Positions 56,350 through 64,000 of a stretch of DNA of 64,000 nt are shown piece by piece. The stretch lies in NCBI RefSeq assembly GCF_023712105.1, contig NZ_JAMLJI010000002.1:558001-622000 (forward strand). The letters are read 5' to 3'. Numbering within the stretch: the first letter of the stretch is position 1; each line of letters begins with the position of its first letter. Source of the DNA: Larsenimonas suaedae (lineage in GTDB: Bacteria > Pseudomonadota > Gammaproteobacteria > Pseudomonadales > Halomonadaceae). Under the pieces are notes generated by a model that was not told the DNA's origin, searched no databases, and saw nothing but the letters and a program-made list of their open reading frames with translations. Position numbers and translations under genes: made by a program.

Positions 56350-56373
56350 GTCCTGCGTCCTAGGACAAGGGAC
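56350..56373. promoter_or_regulatory. 24-bp nested dyad upstream of the regulator/NTase pair
   Basis: GTCC-TGC-GTCCT / AGGAC-AAG-GGAC, symmetric about 56361/56362, with the inner decamer GTCCTAGGAC a perfect palindrome. It ends 19 bases before the regulator start, where an autorepressor would bind. Confidence 0.6.
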
Positions 56374-56506
56374 AAGATCGTCCAAAAAAAGCAGAAATGT
56401 CAACAAATAATTACAGAGCAGAAAGATATAGCAGCAACTTGTGGTCTAACGCTGCAAGCGGAGGCAGGTACTGTCTTCTGTCTGAAAGATTATGGTTGCT
56501 ACGCTG

Positions 56507-56604
56507 TCCTGTTCATTGAACAGGAGCGAGTCATGAAAGGCCGTTATGAGCTTTCTGACCAGCGATGTCAGAAGCCTTTTCCCAAAAAATATCAAATAGG
56601 GTGA
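56507..56604 (+). mobile_element. Remnant of an IS5-type insertion sequence, 5' end
   Basis: ATG 56533, after AACAGGAG, reads MKGRYELSDQRCQKP, close to the start of IS5-family transposases (RYELSD.. W..I.PLLP), then the similarity stops and the frame ends at 56604. Just upstream is a perfect 19-bp palindrome TCCTGTTCA-T-TGAACAGGA (56507-56525). Only this scrap remains. The surrounding 56374-56629 holds nothing else I can support. Confidence 0.4.
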
Positions 56605-56629
56605 AACTTGACTCAATCATTAAAGACAA

Positions 56630-56655
56630 CAGTGCCCACTCGAAAGTGGGCACTG
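56630..56655 (-). terminator. Terminator after ycaO
   Basis: Perfect 11-bp stem CAGTGCCCACT / AGTGGGCACTG, loop CGAA; on the minus strand TTGTCTTTA follows. Confidence 0.8.
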
Positions 56656-56678
56656 TATGCAACATGATGAAGCGGTCA

Positions 56679-58877
56679 TCAGTTTTTGGCCTTTGCCGCC
56701 CGCCACGCATGCAGCTTCTGGTAACTCGTGATCAGCCGCTGATGCCGATCAATGCCGTCGAGGTTCATATTGGTCTCGGTGAGCCCGTAAAACCGCACGT
56801 CGCCGTTGATGGAGCCGACGGCGGCGTTGATCTTTTCCTCACCGAACATGCGCACAAGGTTTCGGTGGTAGTCCTCGAACTCCAGTTCGTCATCCAGCAA
56901 TATCTCGAGCACGGCGGTGAGGGCCTGATAAAAGAGGCCGCGGTCGCGGGTGTTGTCGTTGAACTGCAGGAACATCTGCGTGCGGTCGAGCGCATCCTCG
57001 TACTGGCCGAGGTCGAGGCTGATGAGGAGCTTCAGCTCGGCAATGGTCAGCTCGGACCAAACGGTGTTGTCGTCGAACTCGATGCCGATCAGCGTGACGA
57101 TCTTCATCTGCTCGTCGAGTTCGCTTTCCTCCAGCCGCTGAAGCAGGTCCGCGAGCTGATCTTCCTCCAGCGCGTGCAGGTTCAGGATGTCTTCGCGGTA
57201 GGTGAGCGCCATGTTGGTGTTGTCCCACACCAGATCGTCCACCGGGTACACCTCGGAATAGCCCGGCACCAGAATGCGGCACACCGGTGCGCCGAGGTCG
57301 TCGTGGTGAGTGACGTACGCTTCATGGCCGTCTTCCGCGAGAATACCGAACAGCCGCTCGGCCTCGTCACGGGTCTCACCGGAGAAATCCCAGTCGCAGA
57401 ATTCGACATCCGCGCGGGCGCTGAAGAAACGCCAGGAGACCACGCCGGAGGAATCAATGAAGTGCTCGACGAAGTTGTTCGGCTCCGCCACCGCCTGGGA
57501 GTTGAAGGTCGGCTGGGGCAGGTCGTCCATGCCCTCGAAGCTGCGGCCCTGTAGAAGCTCGGTCAGGCTGCGCTCGATCGCGACCTGAAGGCTCGGGTGG
57601 GCGCCGAAAGAGGCGAACACGCCGCCGGTGCGCGGGTTCATCAGCGTCACGCACGCGACCGGATAACGCCCGCCTAATGATGCATCCTTCACCAGCACCG
57701 GAAAGCCCTGGGCTTCCAGCGCATCGATGCCGGCCTTGATGCCGGGGTAACGCGCAATTACTTCTTCCGGTACGTCCGGCAGCGCGATTTCCTGCTCGAT
57801 GATCTGGCGCTTCACCGCCCGCTCGAAGATTTCGGAGAGGCACTGCACCTGCGCTTCCGCACGCGTGTTGCCCGCGCTCATGCCGTTACTCAGATACAGG
57901 TTCTCGATCAGGTTCGAGGGGAACCAGACCGTCTCGCCATCGGAGTGGCGGGTGAACGGCAGCGCGACGATGCCACGATCCGCCCGCCCGGAATTGGTAT
58001 CGATCAGGTGCGAGGCCTTGAGCTCGCCCTCCGGGTTGAAAAGCTCGAGGCAGTGATCGTCCAGAAGCCCTTCCGGCAGGGCGTCATCCGGCCCCGGCTG
58101 GAACCAGCGCTCGCTGGGGTAATGAACGAAATCGCTGCCGGCGATCTCGGGGCCGAAGAACTGGTCGTTATAGAAGAAGTTGCAGGAGAGCCGCTCGATG
58201 AACTCGCCCAGCGCCGAGCACAGCGCGGCTTCCTTGGTCGAGCCCTTGCCGTTGGTGAAGCACATGGGGGACGCCGCATCGCGGATGTGCAGCGACCACA
58301 CGTTCGGCACGATGTTGCGCCAGGATGCGATCTCGATCTTCATGCCGAGGCGCTCGAGGATGCCGGTCATGTTGGCGATGGTCTGCTCCAGCGGCAGATC
58401 CTTGCCTTCGATCCAGGTGCTGGCGCGCTCCCCTTCGTTATCGACAGAACCGCCCATCAGCAACGCCTGAGCATCCTCGTCGATGTTCTCGACCACTTCG
58501 ATCTGGAACTCGGGGTTATTCTGGATTACTCGCTTGACCGAGCAGCGCTCGATGGAGCGCAGAATGCCGGTGCGGTCTTTTTCGGAGATGTCGTCCGGCA
58601 GCTCGACCTGAATGCGGAAGATCTGGTTGTAGCGGTTTTCCGGGTCAACGATGTTGTTCTGGGAGAGCCTGATGTTCTCGGTCGGAATCTCGCGGGCGTT
58701 GCAGTACACGCGCACGAAGTACGCCGCGCACAAGGCAGAGGACGCCAGAAAGTAATCGAACGGGCCGGGCGCGGAGCCATCGCCCTTGTAGCGGATCGGC
58801 TGGTCGGTGATGACGGTGAAGTCATCGAACTTCGCCTCCTGTCGGAGGTTGTCGAGGTAGTTGACCTTGATTTCCAT
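56679..58877 (-). CDS. ycaO: OsmC domain / YcaO domain protein
   Basis: 732 residues. The first 140 are OsmC-like (MEIKVNYLDNLRQEAKFDDF; FDYFLASSALCAAYFVRVYC with a reactive-type Cys), the middle (about 190-580) is a YcaO ATP-dependent domain (SKEAALCSALGEFIERLS-type block TKEAALCSALGEFIERLSC; AEAQVQCLSEIFERAVK), and the end is helical, TPR-like. E. coli YcaO supports beta-methylthiolation of ribosomal protein S12. No peptide precursor or other azoline-forming genes are nearby, so a natural-product role is unlikely. Confidence 0.9.
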   Translation of the reverse strand: MEIKVNYLDNLRQEAKFDDFTVITDQPIRYKGDGSAPGPFDYFLASSALCAAYFVRVYCNAREIPTENIRLSQNNIVDPENRYNQIFRIQVELPDDISEKDRTGILRSIERCSVKRVIQNNPEFQIEVVENIDEDAQALLMGGSVDNEGERASTWIEGKDLPLEQTIANMTGILERLGMKIEIASWRNIVPNVWSLHIRDAASPMCFTNGKGSTKEAALCSALGEFIERLSCNFFYNDQFFGPEIAGSDFVHYPSERWFQPGPDDALPEGLLDDHCLELFNPEGELKASHLIDTNSGRADRGIVALPFTRHSDGETVWFPSNLIENLYLSNGMSAGNTRAEAQVQCLSEIFERAVKRQIIEQEIALPDVPEEVIARYPGIKAGIDALEAQGFPVLVKDASLGGRYPVACVTLMNPRTGGVFASFGAHPSLQVAIERSLTELLQGRSFEGMDDLPQPTFNSQAVAEPNNFVEHFIDSSGVVSWRFFSARADVEFCDWDFSGETRDEAERLFGILAEDGHEAYVTHHDDLGAPVCRILVPGYSEVYPVDDLVWDNTNMALTYREDILNLHALEEDQLADLLQRLEESELDEQMKIVTLIGIEFDDNTVWSELTIAELKLLISLDLGQYEDALDRTQMFLQFNDNTRDRGLFYQALTAVLEILLDDELEFEDYHRNLVRMFGEEKINAAVGSINGDVRFYGLTETNMNLDGIDRHQRLITSYQKLHAWRAAKAKN

Positions 58878-58966
58878 GAGGTAGAACCGGGTTGGTGACG
58901 GGTGTCGCTCGGGGCGAATTGCCCGCCATTATCCGGATTTGAGGGGGGGATGTCTTGGGGGAGTGT

Positions 58967-60265
58967 TTACTCTCTTCTGACGGGTCCGGTGTGCTTTTCT
59001 TTTAAATATTTTGAAGTTCTTTCTATATATGGGAAGAGAAATTTTTCATTAATGCCAACTTTGTCTAATTGCTTTATTATTTTATTTTTATCCTTACCCT
59101 TTATACATATTTTCCTGATTGAAAAATTTTCTGTTCCCTCTAAAAACGCATTCTCACCAAAAATAAAAAATGCGCCCGACTGGGCAATTATACGAGAATC
59201 AGACATCCTAGGCTTTACAAAAAATATCTTATTTAGGTTATCCGATTTAATTCTATTTTCAAAGAAAGGTTTCTCATGCTTAACAAAGCCCGCTAACCTG
59301 TCCAAAATATTTGCCACATCAACGCCTGAGGATGATTCACTATCATCAATAGAGGCAACTATTTTTTCTTTTTCTAAAAACCTCAAGTTATACAAATTAG
59401 AAATACAACTTACCGAATCCGACTCGGGATATTTAACCTCATTATTAAGAACTTTAAAAACGAAAACTTCTCCAGCACTATCTTCAACTTCAGAGCAAGC
59501 AAAATACAAAGCAACCAATGGGTTTGATGTAATATCTAAAAGTCTAGTAGGCAATGAGTAATGCTGCATTCTTACTAACTTATCGAAGGCACAACCATCT
59601 TTTTCGAAATCCTTGTGGTTAGCTATCAAAATTTCATTACATAGCTCATACTCTTTTTCTTTATTAAGAATAGATTCCTCGTTAACTCTAAATAGAGAGG
59701 GAGTTAGCTGATAGCCTGAAGATGCTTGCCCTCTAAAATACCACTCATAATCTTTACTACTTTCTAGCTTCGACAAAAACTCTATGAAGTCACTCAAAGA
59801 TTCTATCTTATCTAGATAAACCTCTAAATCTTCTCCGAACTCATTATCAATCAGATCATCTGAAAAATCAGAAATAGCATCTTGTACCGCTTGAACCTTT
59901 TTGAGATCAACACTCTTTAAGGCCCAATGTGTTCTATAAACCTCACCCCCTCTAAACTTAATATCTAATACATCTGAAATCGACTCAACCAAATCGTAAT
60001 TTAAACCACTCAAAACCTCATATGAAACTCTAAAAAAACTATAGTTTCTTTCTATGCTTTCTATTTTTACCACATAAAATTTTGAACCAGCGCCTTCAGA
60101 AGCGATCAAACACGGATAATCTCTTAAACTCAGGATATCACTTTCGTTAAGATTCTTATATTTCTCAACTAACTTTTCCTCTGTATACTCTAAAAAACGA
60201 CTCTTATCTATATCGATAAAACCACATTTTATTTCATGATTATACTTTATAATCAGGTTATACAT
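58967..60265 (-). CDS. FRG-domain protein in an AT-rich insert
   Basis: 432 residues. The FRG domain lies at about 165-260: DYEWYFRGQASSGYQLTPSLFR and MQHYSLPTRLLDITSNPLVALYFAC. FRG proteins are often found in phage-defence and mobile islands, with unproven biochemistry. The gene is far richer in A+T than anything else here (Lys/Asn/Ile-rich product, AAA/TTA codons), the clearest sign of recent transfer in the window. No partner gene is present; the N-terminal 160 residues are not recognised. Confidence 0.75.
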   Translation of the reverse strand: MYNLIIKYNHEIKCGFIDIDKSRFLEYTEEKLVEKYKNLNESDILSLRDYPCLIASEGAGSKFYVVKIESIERNYSFFRVSYEVLSGLNYDLVESISDVLDIKFRGGEVYRTHWALKSVDLKKVQAVQDAISDFSDDLIDNEFGEDLEVYLDKIESLSDFIEFLSKLESSKDYEWYFRGQASSGYQLTPSLFRVNEESILNKEKEYELCNEILIANHKDFEKDGCAFDKLVRMQHYSLPTRLLDITSNPLVALYFACSEVEDSAGEVFVFKVLNNEVKYPESDSVSCISNLYNLRFLEKEKIVASIDDSESSSGVDVANILDRLAGFVKHEKPFFENRIKSDNLNKIFFVKPRMSDSRIIAQSGAFFIFGENAFLEGTENFSIRKICIKGKDKNKIIKQLDKVGINEKFLFPYIERTSKYLKEKHTGPVRRE

Positions 60266-60271
60266 AGGGGC

Positions 60272-60490
60272 TTAATTCCTATTGATACTTATATAGACAC
60301 CACTTTCATCAAACACTAACCGATACACCCCACGCACGCCATTCGGCCCGACGATTCGATGCAGCGCCCTCGCGGGAAAGCGCACGCGGCGGCCGTCAAG
60401 GCTGCGGGCGTCGATCCAGTCGGCGTGGCCGGCGTAGTAGCGGCGGCACTGATCGAGCGTGAGCGAGAGGGAAATATCGACGTGGGGCAT
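60272..60490 (-). CDS. DUF2835 protein with replaced C-terminus
   Basis: 72 residues from ATG 60490 (MPHVDISLSLTLDQCRRYYAG), matching the small DUF2835 family common in gammaproteobacteria (WIDARSLDGRRVRFPARALHRIV). The last residues (VYISINRN) are encoded by AT-rich DNA unlike the rest and probably derive from the inserted FRG segment, whose edge falls near 60290. Function unknown. Confidence 0.75.
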   Translation of the reverse strand: MPHVDISLSLTLDQCRRYYAGHADWIDARSLDGRRVRFPARALHRIVGPNGVRGVYRLVFDESGVYISINRN

Positions 60491-60617
60491 GGCGGCGCCT
60501 GGTAACGTAATGATCCGGGCTCTATCGGCACGGGCGGGGTCTACTTTAGAGCGAGTGCATTTATCGGCCATTCGACCATGGATGAAGGCCACATGTGAGT
60601 AGCCCGTTTGAGCGCCC

Positions 60618-60654
60618 ATAAAAAAAGGGAGCGATCAGTGATCGCTCCCTTTGC
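60618..60654 (-). terminator. Strong terminator after the chemoreceptor gene
   Basis: 12-bp stem AAAGGGAGCGAT / ATCGCTCCCTTT, 5-base loop; seven T follow on the minus strand. Confidence 0.9.
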
Positions 60655-60674
60655 TGAACGTCTAACCAAAGCCC

Positions 60675-62330
60675 TTAGGCATGGGCCGGGGCCGGCCGGG
60701 CGCTGGCGCGCGATGTAGACGGCCTTACCGCATTACTTCTGCTAGGGCTTGAAGGTGCGGTGCCGCCGCCGGTGTAGTCGTGCGCGCTGAGCCTGAACTG
60801 CGCAACCGCAGCGACGAGCTCGTCGGCCTGGCTTCGAAGGCTTGCGGCAGCGGCGGCGGATTCCTCGACCAGAGCGGCGTTTTGCTGGGTGGTGTGGTCA
60901 AGCTGGGTGATGGCCTGGCTGACCTGCCCGATCGCCGAACTCTGCTCGCGGCTGGCGCCGCTGATTTCGCCAACAATATCGCTCACGCGCTGAATGGAGG
61001 TGACGATTTCACCCATGGTGCGGCCGGCGTCGTCCACAAGGTTTGTGCCCTTGCCGACCCGCTCGACGCTCACCTCGATCAGGGCCTTGATCTCCTTGGC
61101 GGCGTTTGAGCTTCGCTGGGCGAGCTCACGTACTTCGCTTGCCACCACCGCGAAGCCACGGCCCTGTTCCCCGGCGCGGGCGGCTTCCACCGAGGCGTTC
61201 AGCGCCAGAATGTTGGTCTGGAAGGCGATGCCTTCGATCACGGCGACGATGTCGCTGATCTGGGTGCTGCTTTCGTTGATCTCCTGCATGGTCACGACGA
61301 CCTCGCTCACCACATCGCCGCCCTGACGCGCAGTTGCGCTGGCATTGACGGTGAGCTGGCTTGCGGTCTCGGTGTTGTCGGCGTTCTGGGTGGCACTCGA
61401 GCCCATTTCTTCCATCGAGGCCGAGCTCTCCTCGAGCGCGGAGGACTGCATCATGGTGCGCTGGCTCAAGTCATCATTGCCCTGCGCGATCTGGGCGCTG
61501 GCAGCGGCGACGCTTTCGGCGTTGCGGCGCACGTTGGTGACCACACCGGCAAGGCCTTCCACCATCTCCTGCTGGGCGCGCAGAAGCTGGCCGAGCTCGT
61601 TGGTGGAGCGCGGCTCGACGGTGGTGGTGAGATCACCACTCGCCACCGCTTTTGCCTGCTCGACGGCCTGGCCGAGCGGCCGGGTAATGCCGCGGGTAAC
61701 CACAACACCCACCACAATCGAAATCACGATGGCGAGAATACCGAGCACCAGCGTGATGAGCATGGCGTGCTCGAACTGGGCGGTGCTGCGCGCCATCACG
61801 GCCTGCGCCGCGACGAGCTGAATATCGATCAGCTCACCGATGACGTTGCTGATCGGGTCGATCGAGGCGTACAGCGCCCCATCCTGCGCGTCGAGCTGGC
61901 CCGCCACCTGCCCTGAAAGGCTGCCGAGGGTGGTTTCCAGGGCGTCCAGCGCCCGGTTGGCCTCCACGAACCGCGCTTCGGCCTCACTTGCCTTGGCCGC
62001 TTCCTGCGCCGTGAGCGTTGTCTGCATGTAGGTGCCCCAGTGGCTTGCGATCACGCCTCGGGCATTTTTCACGGCGCCCAGTGCGTCTTCGGCGCTCATG
62101 ATCCCGGCGTTGGCCTTGTTGACCGCATCGATCACATCGACGGCGTAAGCATCCGCGATGATCTTGAGTTCCTTGAGGGGCACGATGCGGTCACGGTACA
62201 TCGACTCCATGTTGTCGTTGGCCGCGCGCAGGCTCATTGAGCTTACGAGGCCACTGAGCCCTAAAAACAGAACCGCGACCAGAAAACCCAGCCCGATCTG
62301 TTTGCTGATGGATAGATTCTTAAGCTTCAT
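60675..62330 (-). CDS. Methyl-accepting chemotaxis protein
   Basis: 551 residues, inner membrane. TM1 ([18 protein letters not shown]), a four-helix-bundle periplasmic sensor, TM2 ([21 protein letters not shown]), HAMP, then the signalling hairpin with the near-invariant tip [20 protein letters not shown]. Four-helix sensors of Tsr/Tar class bind small ligands; the ligand is unknown. The C-terminus is a Ser/Pro/Arg tail without an NWETF CheR-docking pentapeptide. ATG 62330 has GGAGG 7 bases upstream. No flagellar sigma-28 promoter was recognised. Confidence 0.93.
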   Translation of the reverse strand: MKLKNLSISKQIGLGFLVAVLFLGLSGLVSSMSLRAANDNMESMYRDRIVPLKELKIIADAYAVDVIDAVNKANAGIMSAEDALGAVKNARGVIASHWGTYMQTTLTAQEAAKASEAEARFVEANRALDALETTLGSLSGQVAGQLDAQDGALYASIDPISNVIGELIDIQLVAAQAVMARSTAQFEHAMLITLVLGILAIVISIVVGVVVTRGITRPLGQAVEQAKAVASGDLTTTVEPRSTNELGQLLRAQQEMVEGLAGVVTNVRRNAESVAAASAQIAQGNDDLSQRTMMQSSALEESSASMEEMGSSATQNADNTETASQLTVNASATARQGGDVVSEVVVTMQEINESSTQISDIVAVIEGIAFQTNILALNASVEAARAGEQGRGFAVVASEVRELAQRSSNAAKEIKALIEVSVERVGKGTNLVDDAGRTMGEIVTSIQRVSDIVGEISGASREQSSAIGQVSQAITQLDHTTQQNAALVEESAAAAASLRSQADELVAAVAQFRLSAHDYTGGGTAPSSPSRSNAVRPSTSRASARPAPAHA

Positions 62331-62611
62331 GGTGCCTCCAAAGCGACTCGGTTCGCGTAGATGCGCCGACTCAGGGGTAGATGAGCGGTAATACGTACGT
62401 ACAGGGCAGGGGCAGATAGTGCCGCGCTGGGGTGGCCTTCGGCGTTTCAAGAGGAAACGACGATCAAAGTGCAGGCGTTGTACGTGGGCGGATGCGCCCT
62501 CGCCTGTCGGTGTTATGTTGCCAAACACATAAGCAAGCCTTTTTATAAAGTCCTAATAAAACAAAACTTTATACCAAGTTTACTTATCGCTATTTCTAAA
62601 TACGGCCATAA
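62331..62611. other. Intergenic region upstream of the chemoreceptor
   Basis: 281 bases, becoming AT-rich from 62511. Contains no recognisable gene; it should carry the chemoreceptor promoter. Confidence 0.3.
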
Positions 62612-62782
62612 CTGGCAAGACTTAAGTTGAAGGTCGAGTTTGCGCATGCTGACGGTTTGGTTTTAAGGAAGGCGAAAGCGTTCCGAGGAAGAAAGCCCTT
62701 ATTGGAGGTTACCGGCGATGAAGCCTGGCTTGATTCTTTTGAAGATTTACTGGATCGACGCCTTACCGCTCCCGCGGCTTAA
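62612..62782 (+). pseudogene. Short orphan ORF, possible antitoxin-like gene remnant
   Basis: The frame from CTG 62612 or TTG 62627 reads LKVEFAHADGLVLRKAKAFR then LLEVTGDEAWLDSFEDLLDRRL to TAA at 62782, with an acidic, amphipathic end like the tails of small antitoxins. It has no good start codon or SD, and no toxin partner follows. It may be the 3' end of a decayed gene. Confidence 0.3.
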
Positions 62783-62825
62783 TTGCACTCGTACCAATCC
62801 AGCACATTCCAAGGGAAGCCTTACC

Positions 62826-63506
62826 ATGCCAACATTTTTGCATATCGATTCCAGCGTACAGCCCGATTCCAGCCGTTCACTGACCAAACGCCTGTCCCGC
62901 GCCGTAATAGATGCAGTGCTGGCACGCGCCCCTGAAAGCCTTATCATATCGCGAGACATCGGTGCCAACCCGCCGCCGCTGATCTCCAGCGAGTGGGTTA
63001 CGGCAGCATTCACCGCTGAGGCCGAGCGAACGACGACGCAGCAGGCCGTGCTTGCGCACTCCGAGGTACTGATCGAGGAGCTAAAGGCCGCCGATGTGAT
63101 CGTGCTGGGCGCACCCATGTACAACTACGGCATGCCGGGTCCGCTGAAGGCCTGGTTCGATGCCGTGATCCGGCTCGACAAAACATTCACGTTCGATCTG
63201 GCGCGAGGCGATGCACCGCTGGCACCCGTGCTCACGAACAAGACGCTAGTGCTTTTAACCTCTAACGGCGAATTCGGCTTTGAGCCAGGCGGCATCAACG
63301 CCCACAAGAATCATCTGGCGCCCCACATTCGAACCTGCGCGCACTATCTGGGGGTCGAACGGATGCTCCAGCTCGGCATCGACTATCAGGAGTTCCGAGA
63401 CGACCGCCATGCGGCCTCGGTCGAGGCGGCCTTTAACGCCATTCCCGCTCTGGCCGATACCCTGCTGCTTGCTACATCACCCCGGCCCGCCCATGCATCG
63501 ACATGA
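62826..63506 (+). CDS. azoR: FMN-dependent NADH-azoreductase
   Basis: 226 residues, flavodoxin-like quinone/azo reductase. HIDSSVQPDSSRSLT binds FMN phosphate; APMYNYGMPGPLKAWFDAVIR and LTSNGEFGFEPGG are signature blocks. Protects against quinones and electrophiles. ATG 62826 fits the family start and has AAGGGA; an in-frame ATG at 62718 has a strong GGAGG but would add 36 residues foreign to the family. Convergent with the LysR gene, 10 bases apart. Confidence 0.9.
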   Translation: MPTFLHIDSSVQPDSSRSLTKRLSRAVIDAVLARAPESLIISRDIGANPPPLISSEWVTAAFTAEAERTTTQQAVLAHSEVLIEELKAADVIVLGAPMYNYGMPGPLKAWFDAVIRLDKTFTFDLARGDAPLAPVLTNKTLVLLTSNGEFGFEPGGINAHKNHLAPHIRTCAHYLGVERMLQLGIDYQEFRDDRHAASVEAAFNAIPALADTLLLATSPRPAHAST

Positions 63507-63516
63507 CCGCGTCGGG

Positions 63517-64000
63517 TCACAGCGTTTGCGCGGGTCGGGCAAATTCGTCACGCAGCCAGCGAGTGAAACACGCTGTGGCCCGGGTGCGCTTAGCGACCGG
63601 TGGCGGCACCAGCCGAAAGTTAAAGCCGGGCAGCGCCGGGCCCACGAGGCGCTGTAGACGGCGTGCCTCAAGGGCGCCCCCGGCAAGCAGATCACTGCAC
63701 AAAAGCACCCCCAAACCACGCTCGGCAGCGTGGAAGGCCAGAGTCTCCTCGCTGTACCAGGCCACCCGAGCTTCGGCGGCGGCTGGCATGCCGGCGGCCT
63801 TGAACCACTGAGACCAACTGGGCGCGTCGAGGTCGGTGTTTTTCCACTTGAATGCCAGTAGCGATCGGCGGCCAAGCGCTTTCGAGACCAGACCTTCCTC
63901 GGTGCTCGGCCGAGTGACGGCGATGTAGCGATCGCACGCCAGATGGATCTCCTCCCCCCGGGCTGGCGCGGGCCCGTAACGGATCGCCAGATCGACGTCG
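63517..64000 (-). CDS. LysR family regulator, C-terminal part (5' end outside window)
   Basis: The frame is open to the window edge. About 160 residues of the effector-binding domain are seen: DVDLAIRYGPAP at the edge, then EETLAFHAAERGLGVLLCSDLL and CFTRWLRDEF before the stop. This is a GcvA-like LysR C-terminus. The DNA-binding half lies beyond 64000. Confidence 0.85.
   Translation of the reverse strand, partial: DVDLAIRYGPAPARGEEIHLACDRYIAVTRPSTEEGLVSKALGRRSLLAFKWKNTDLDAPSWSQWFKAAGMPAAAEARVAWYSEETLAFHAAERGLGVLLCSDLLAGGALEARRLQRLVGPALPGFNFRLVPPPVAKRTRATACFTRWLRDEFARPAQTL

Noticed and set aside
56679-58877. Thiazole/oxazole-modified peptide cluster around YcaO
   Set aside because: The protein is the fused OsmC-YcaO housekeeping type; no precursor peptide, dehydrogenase or E1-like partner is adjacent.
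62521-62580. Flagellar (sigma-28) promoter for the chemoreceptor
   Set aside because: AAACTTTA (minus-strand TAAAGTTT) is present at 62564-62571, but no GCCGATAA-like -10 lies 11 bases further on the minus strand.

Overview
This is a GC-rich proteobacterial chromosome segment. Gene content and style point to a gammaproteobacterium of the halophilic Halomonadaceae type: NasR-type nitrate assimilation, DUF2835, PiT phosphate transport, many MFS carriers, no rRNA or tRNA, and dense convergent genes separated by hairpin terminators. The family is an inference from gene content; the species cannot be read from the window.

Region by region. 1-4.4 kb: a 5'-truncated GNAT acetyltransferase, a MetF-like protein with a Cys-rich C-terminal domain, and the pair mesX (DUF1852) + mesD (core MetE), a folate-independent methionine synthase, with a consensus MetR box in the divergent promoter. 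4.5-7.3 kb: katG, then a gap holding decayed copies of the mesD and GNAT gene ends. 7.3-20 kb: exported aldose epimerase and Tat-exported lactonase (divergent), MFS carrier, acyltransferase, pyrC, carboxylesterase, a collapsed sulfite-oxidase pseudogene, succinate-semialdehyde dehydrogenase, GST, a PLP-dependent dehydratase and a NUDIX hydrolase. 20-31.8 kb: collagen-like exported protein, PiT phosphate transporter, truncated cupin, a 52-residue exported peptide, TraX-like protein, LysR/aldo-keto reductase pair, YcaD-like MFS, DUF533 protein, and a three-gene iron-complex ABC transporter. 31.9-42.4 kb: DAO-type oxidase, TolC-like channel, GH3 glucosidase, Old Yellow Enzyme, and a Zur-box operon of a CobW GTPase with zinc-independent GTP cyclohydrolase FolE2, followed by a YbjJ-like MFS.

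42.5-54.8 kb is the most coherent block: a DUF2007 protein with an Arg-Asp repeat tail, then a complete nitrate assimilation locus: nasR (NIT + ANTAR antiterminator), a NarK/NasA-type transporter, cobA (siroheme) + nitrate reductase on the minus strand, and nasC-like reductase + nirB + nirD on the plus strand. Each of the three structural transcription units has the same two-layer control written in its leader: a -24/-12 (sigma-54) promoter, then a 5-bp hairpin with a hexaloop carrying A at position 1 and G at position 4 (the ANTAR target signature), whose 3' arm is shared with an intrinsic terminator lying just before the ribosome binding site. The window therefore holds both the RNA-binding regulator and all of its apparent targets.

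54.8-60.5 kb is an accessory stretch: a decapitated gene end, an AbiE-like regulator/nucleotidyltransferase pair with a 24-bp operator dyad, a scrap of an IS5-type transposase, the OsmC-YcaO protein, and a strikingly AT-rich FRG-domain gene that has replaced the end of a DUF2835 gene. 60.6-64 kb: a chemoreceptor, a small relic ORF, azoreductase, and the 3' part of a LysR regulator cut by the window edge.

Short tandem repeats recur through the window (6-, 9-, 13-, 16-, 16- and 20-bp units), several at gene ends or in leaders.
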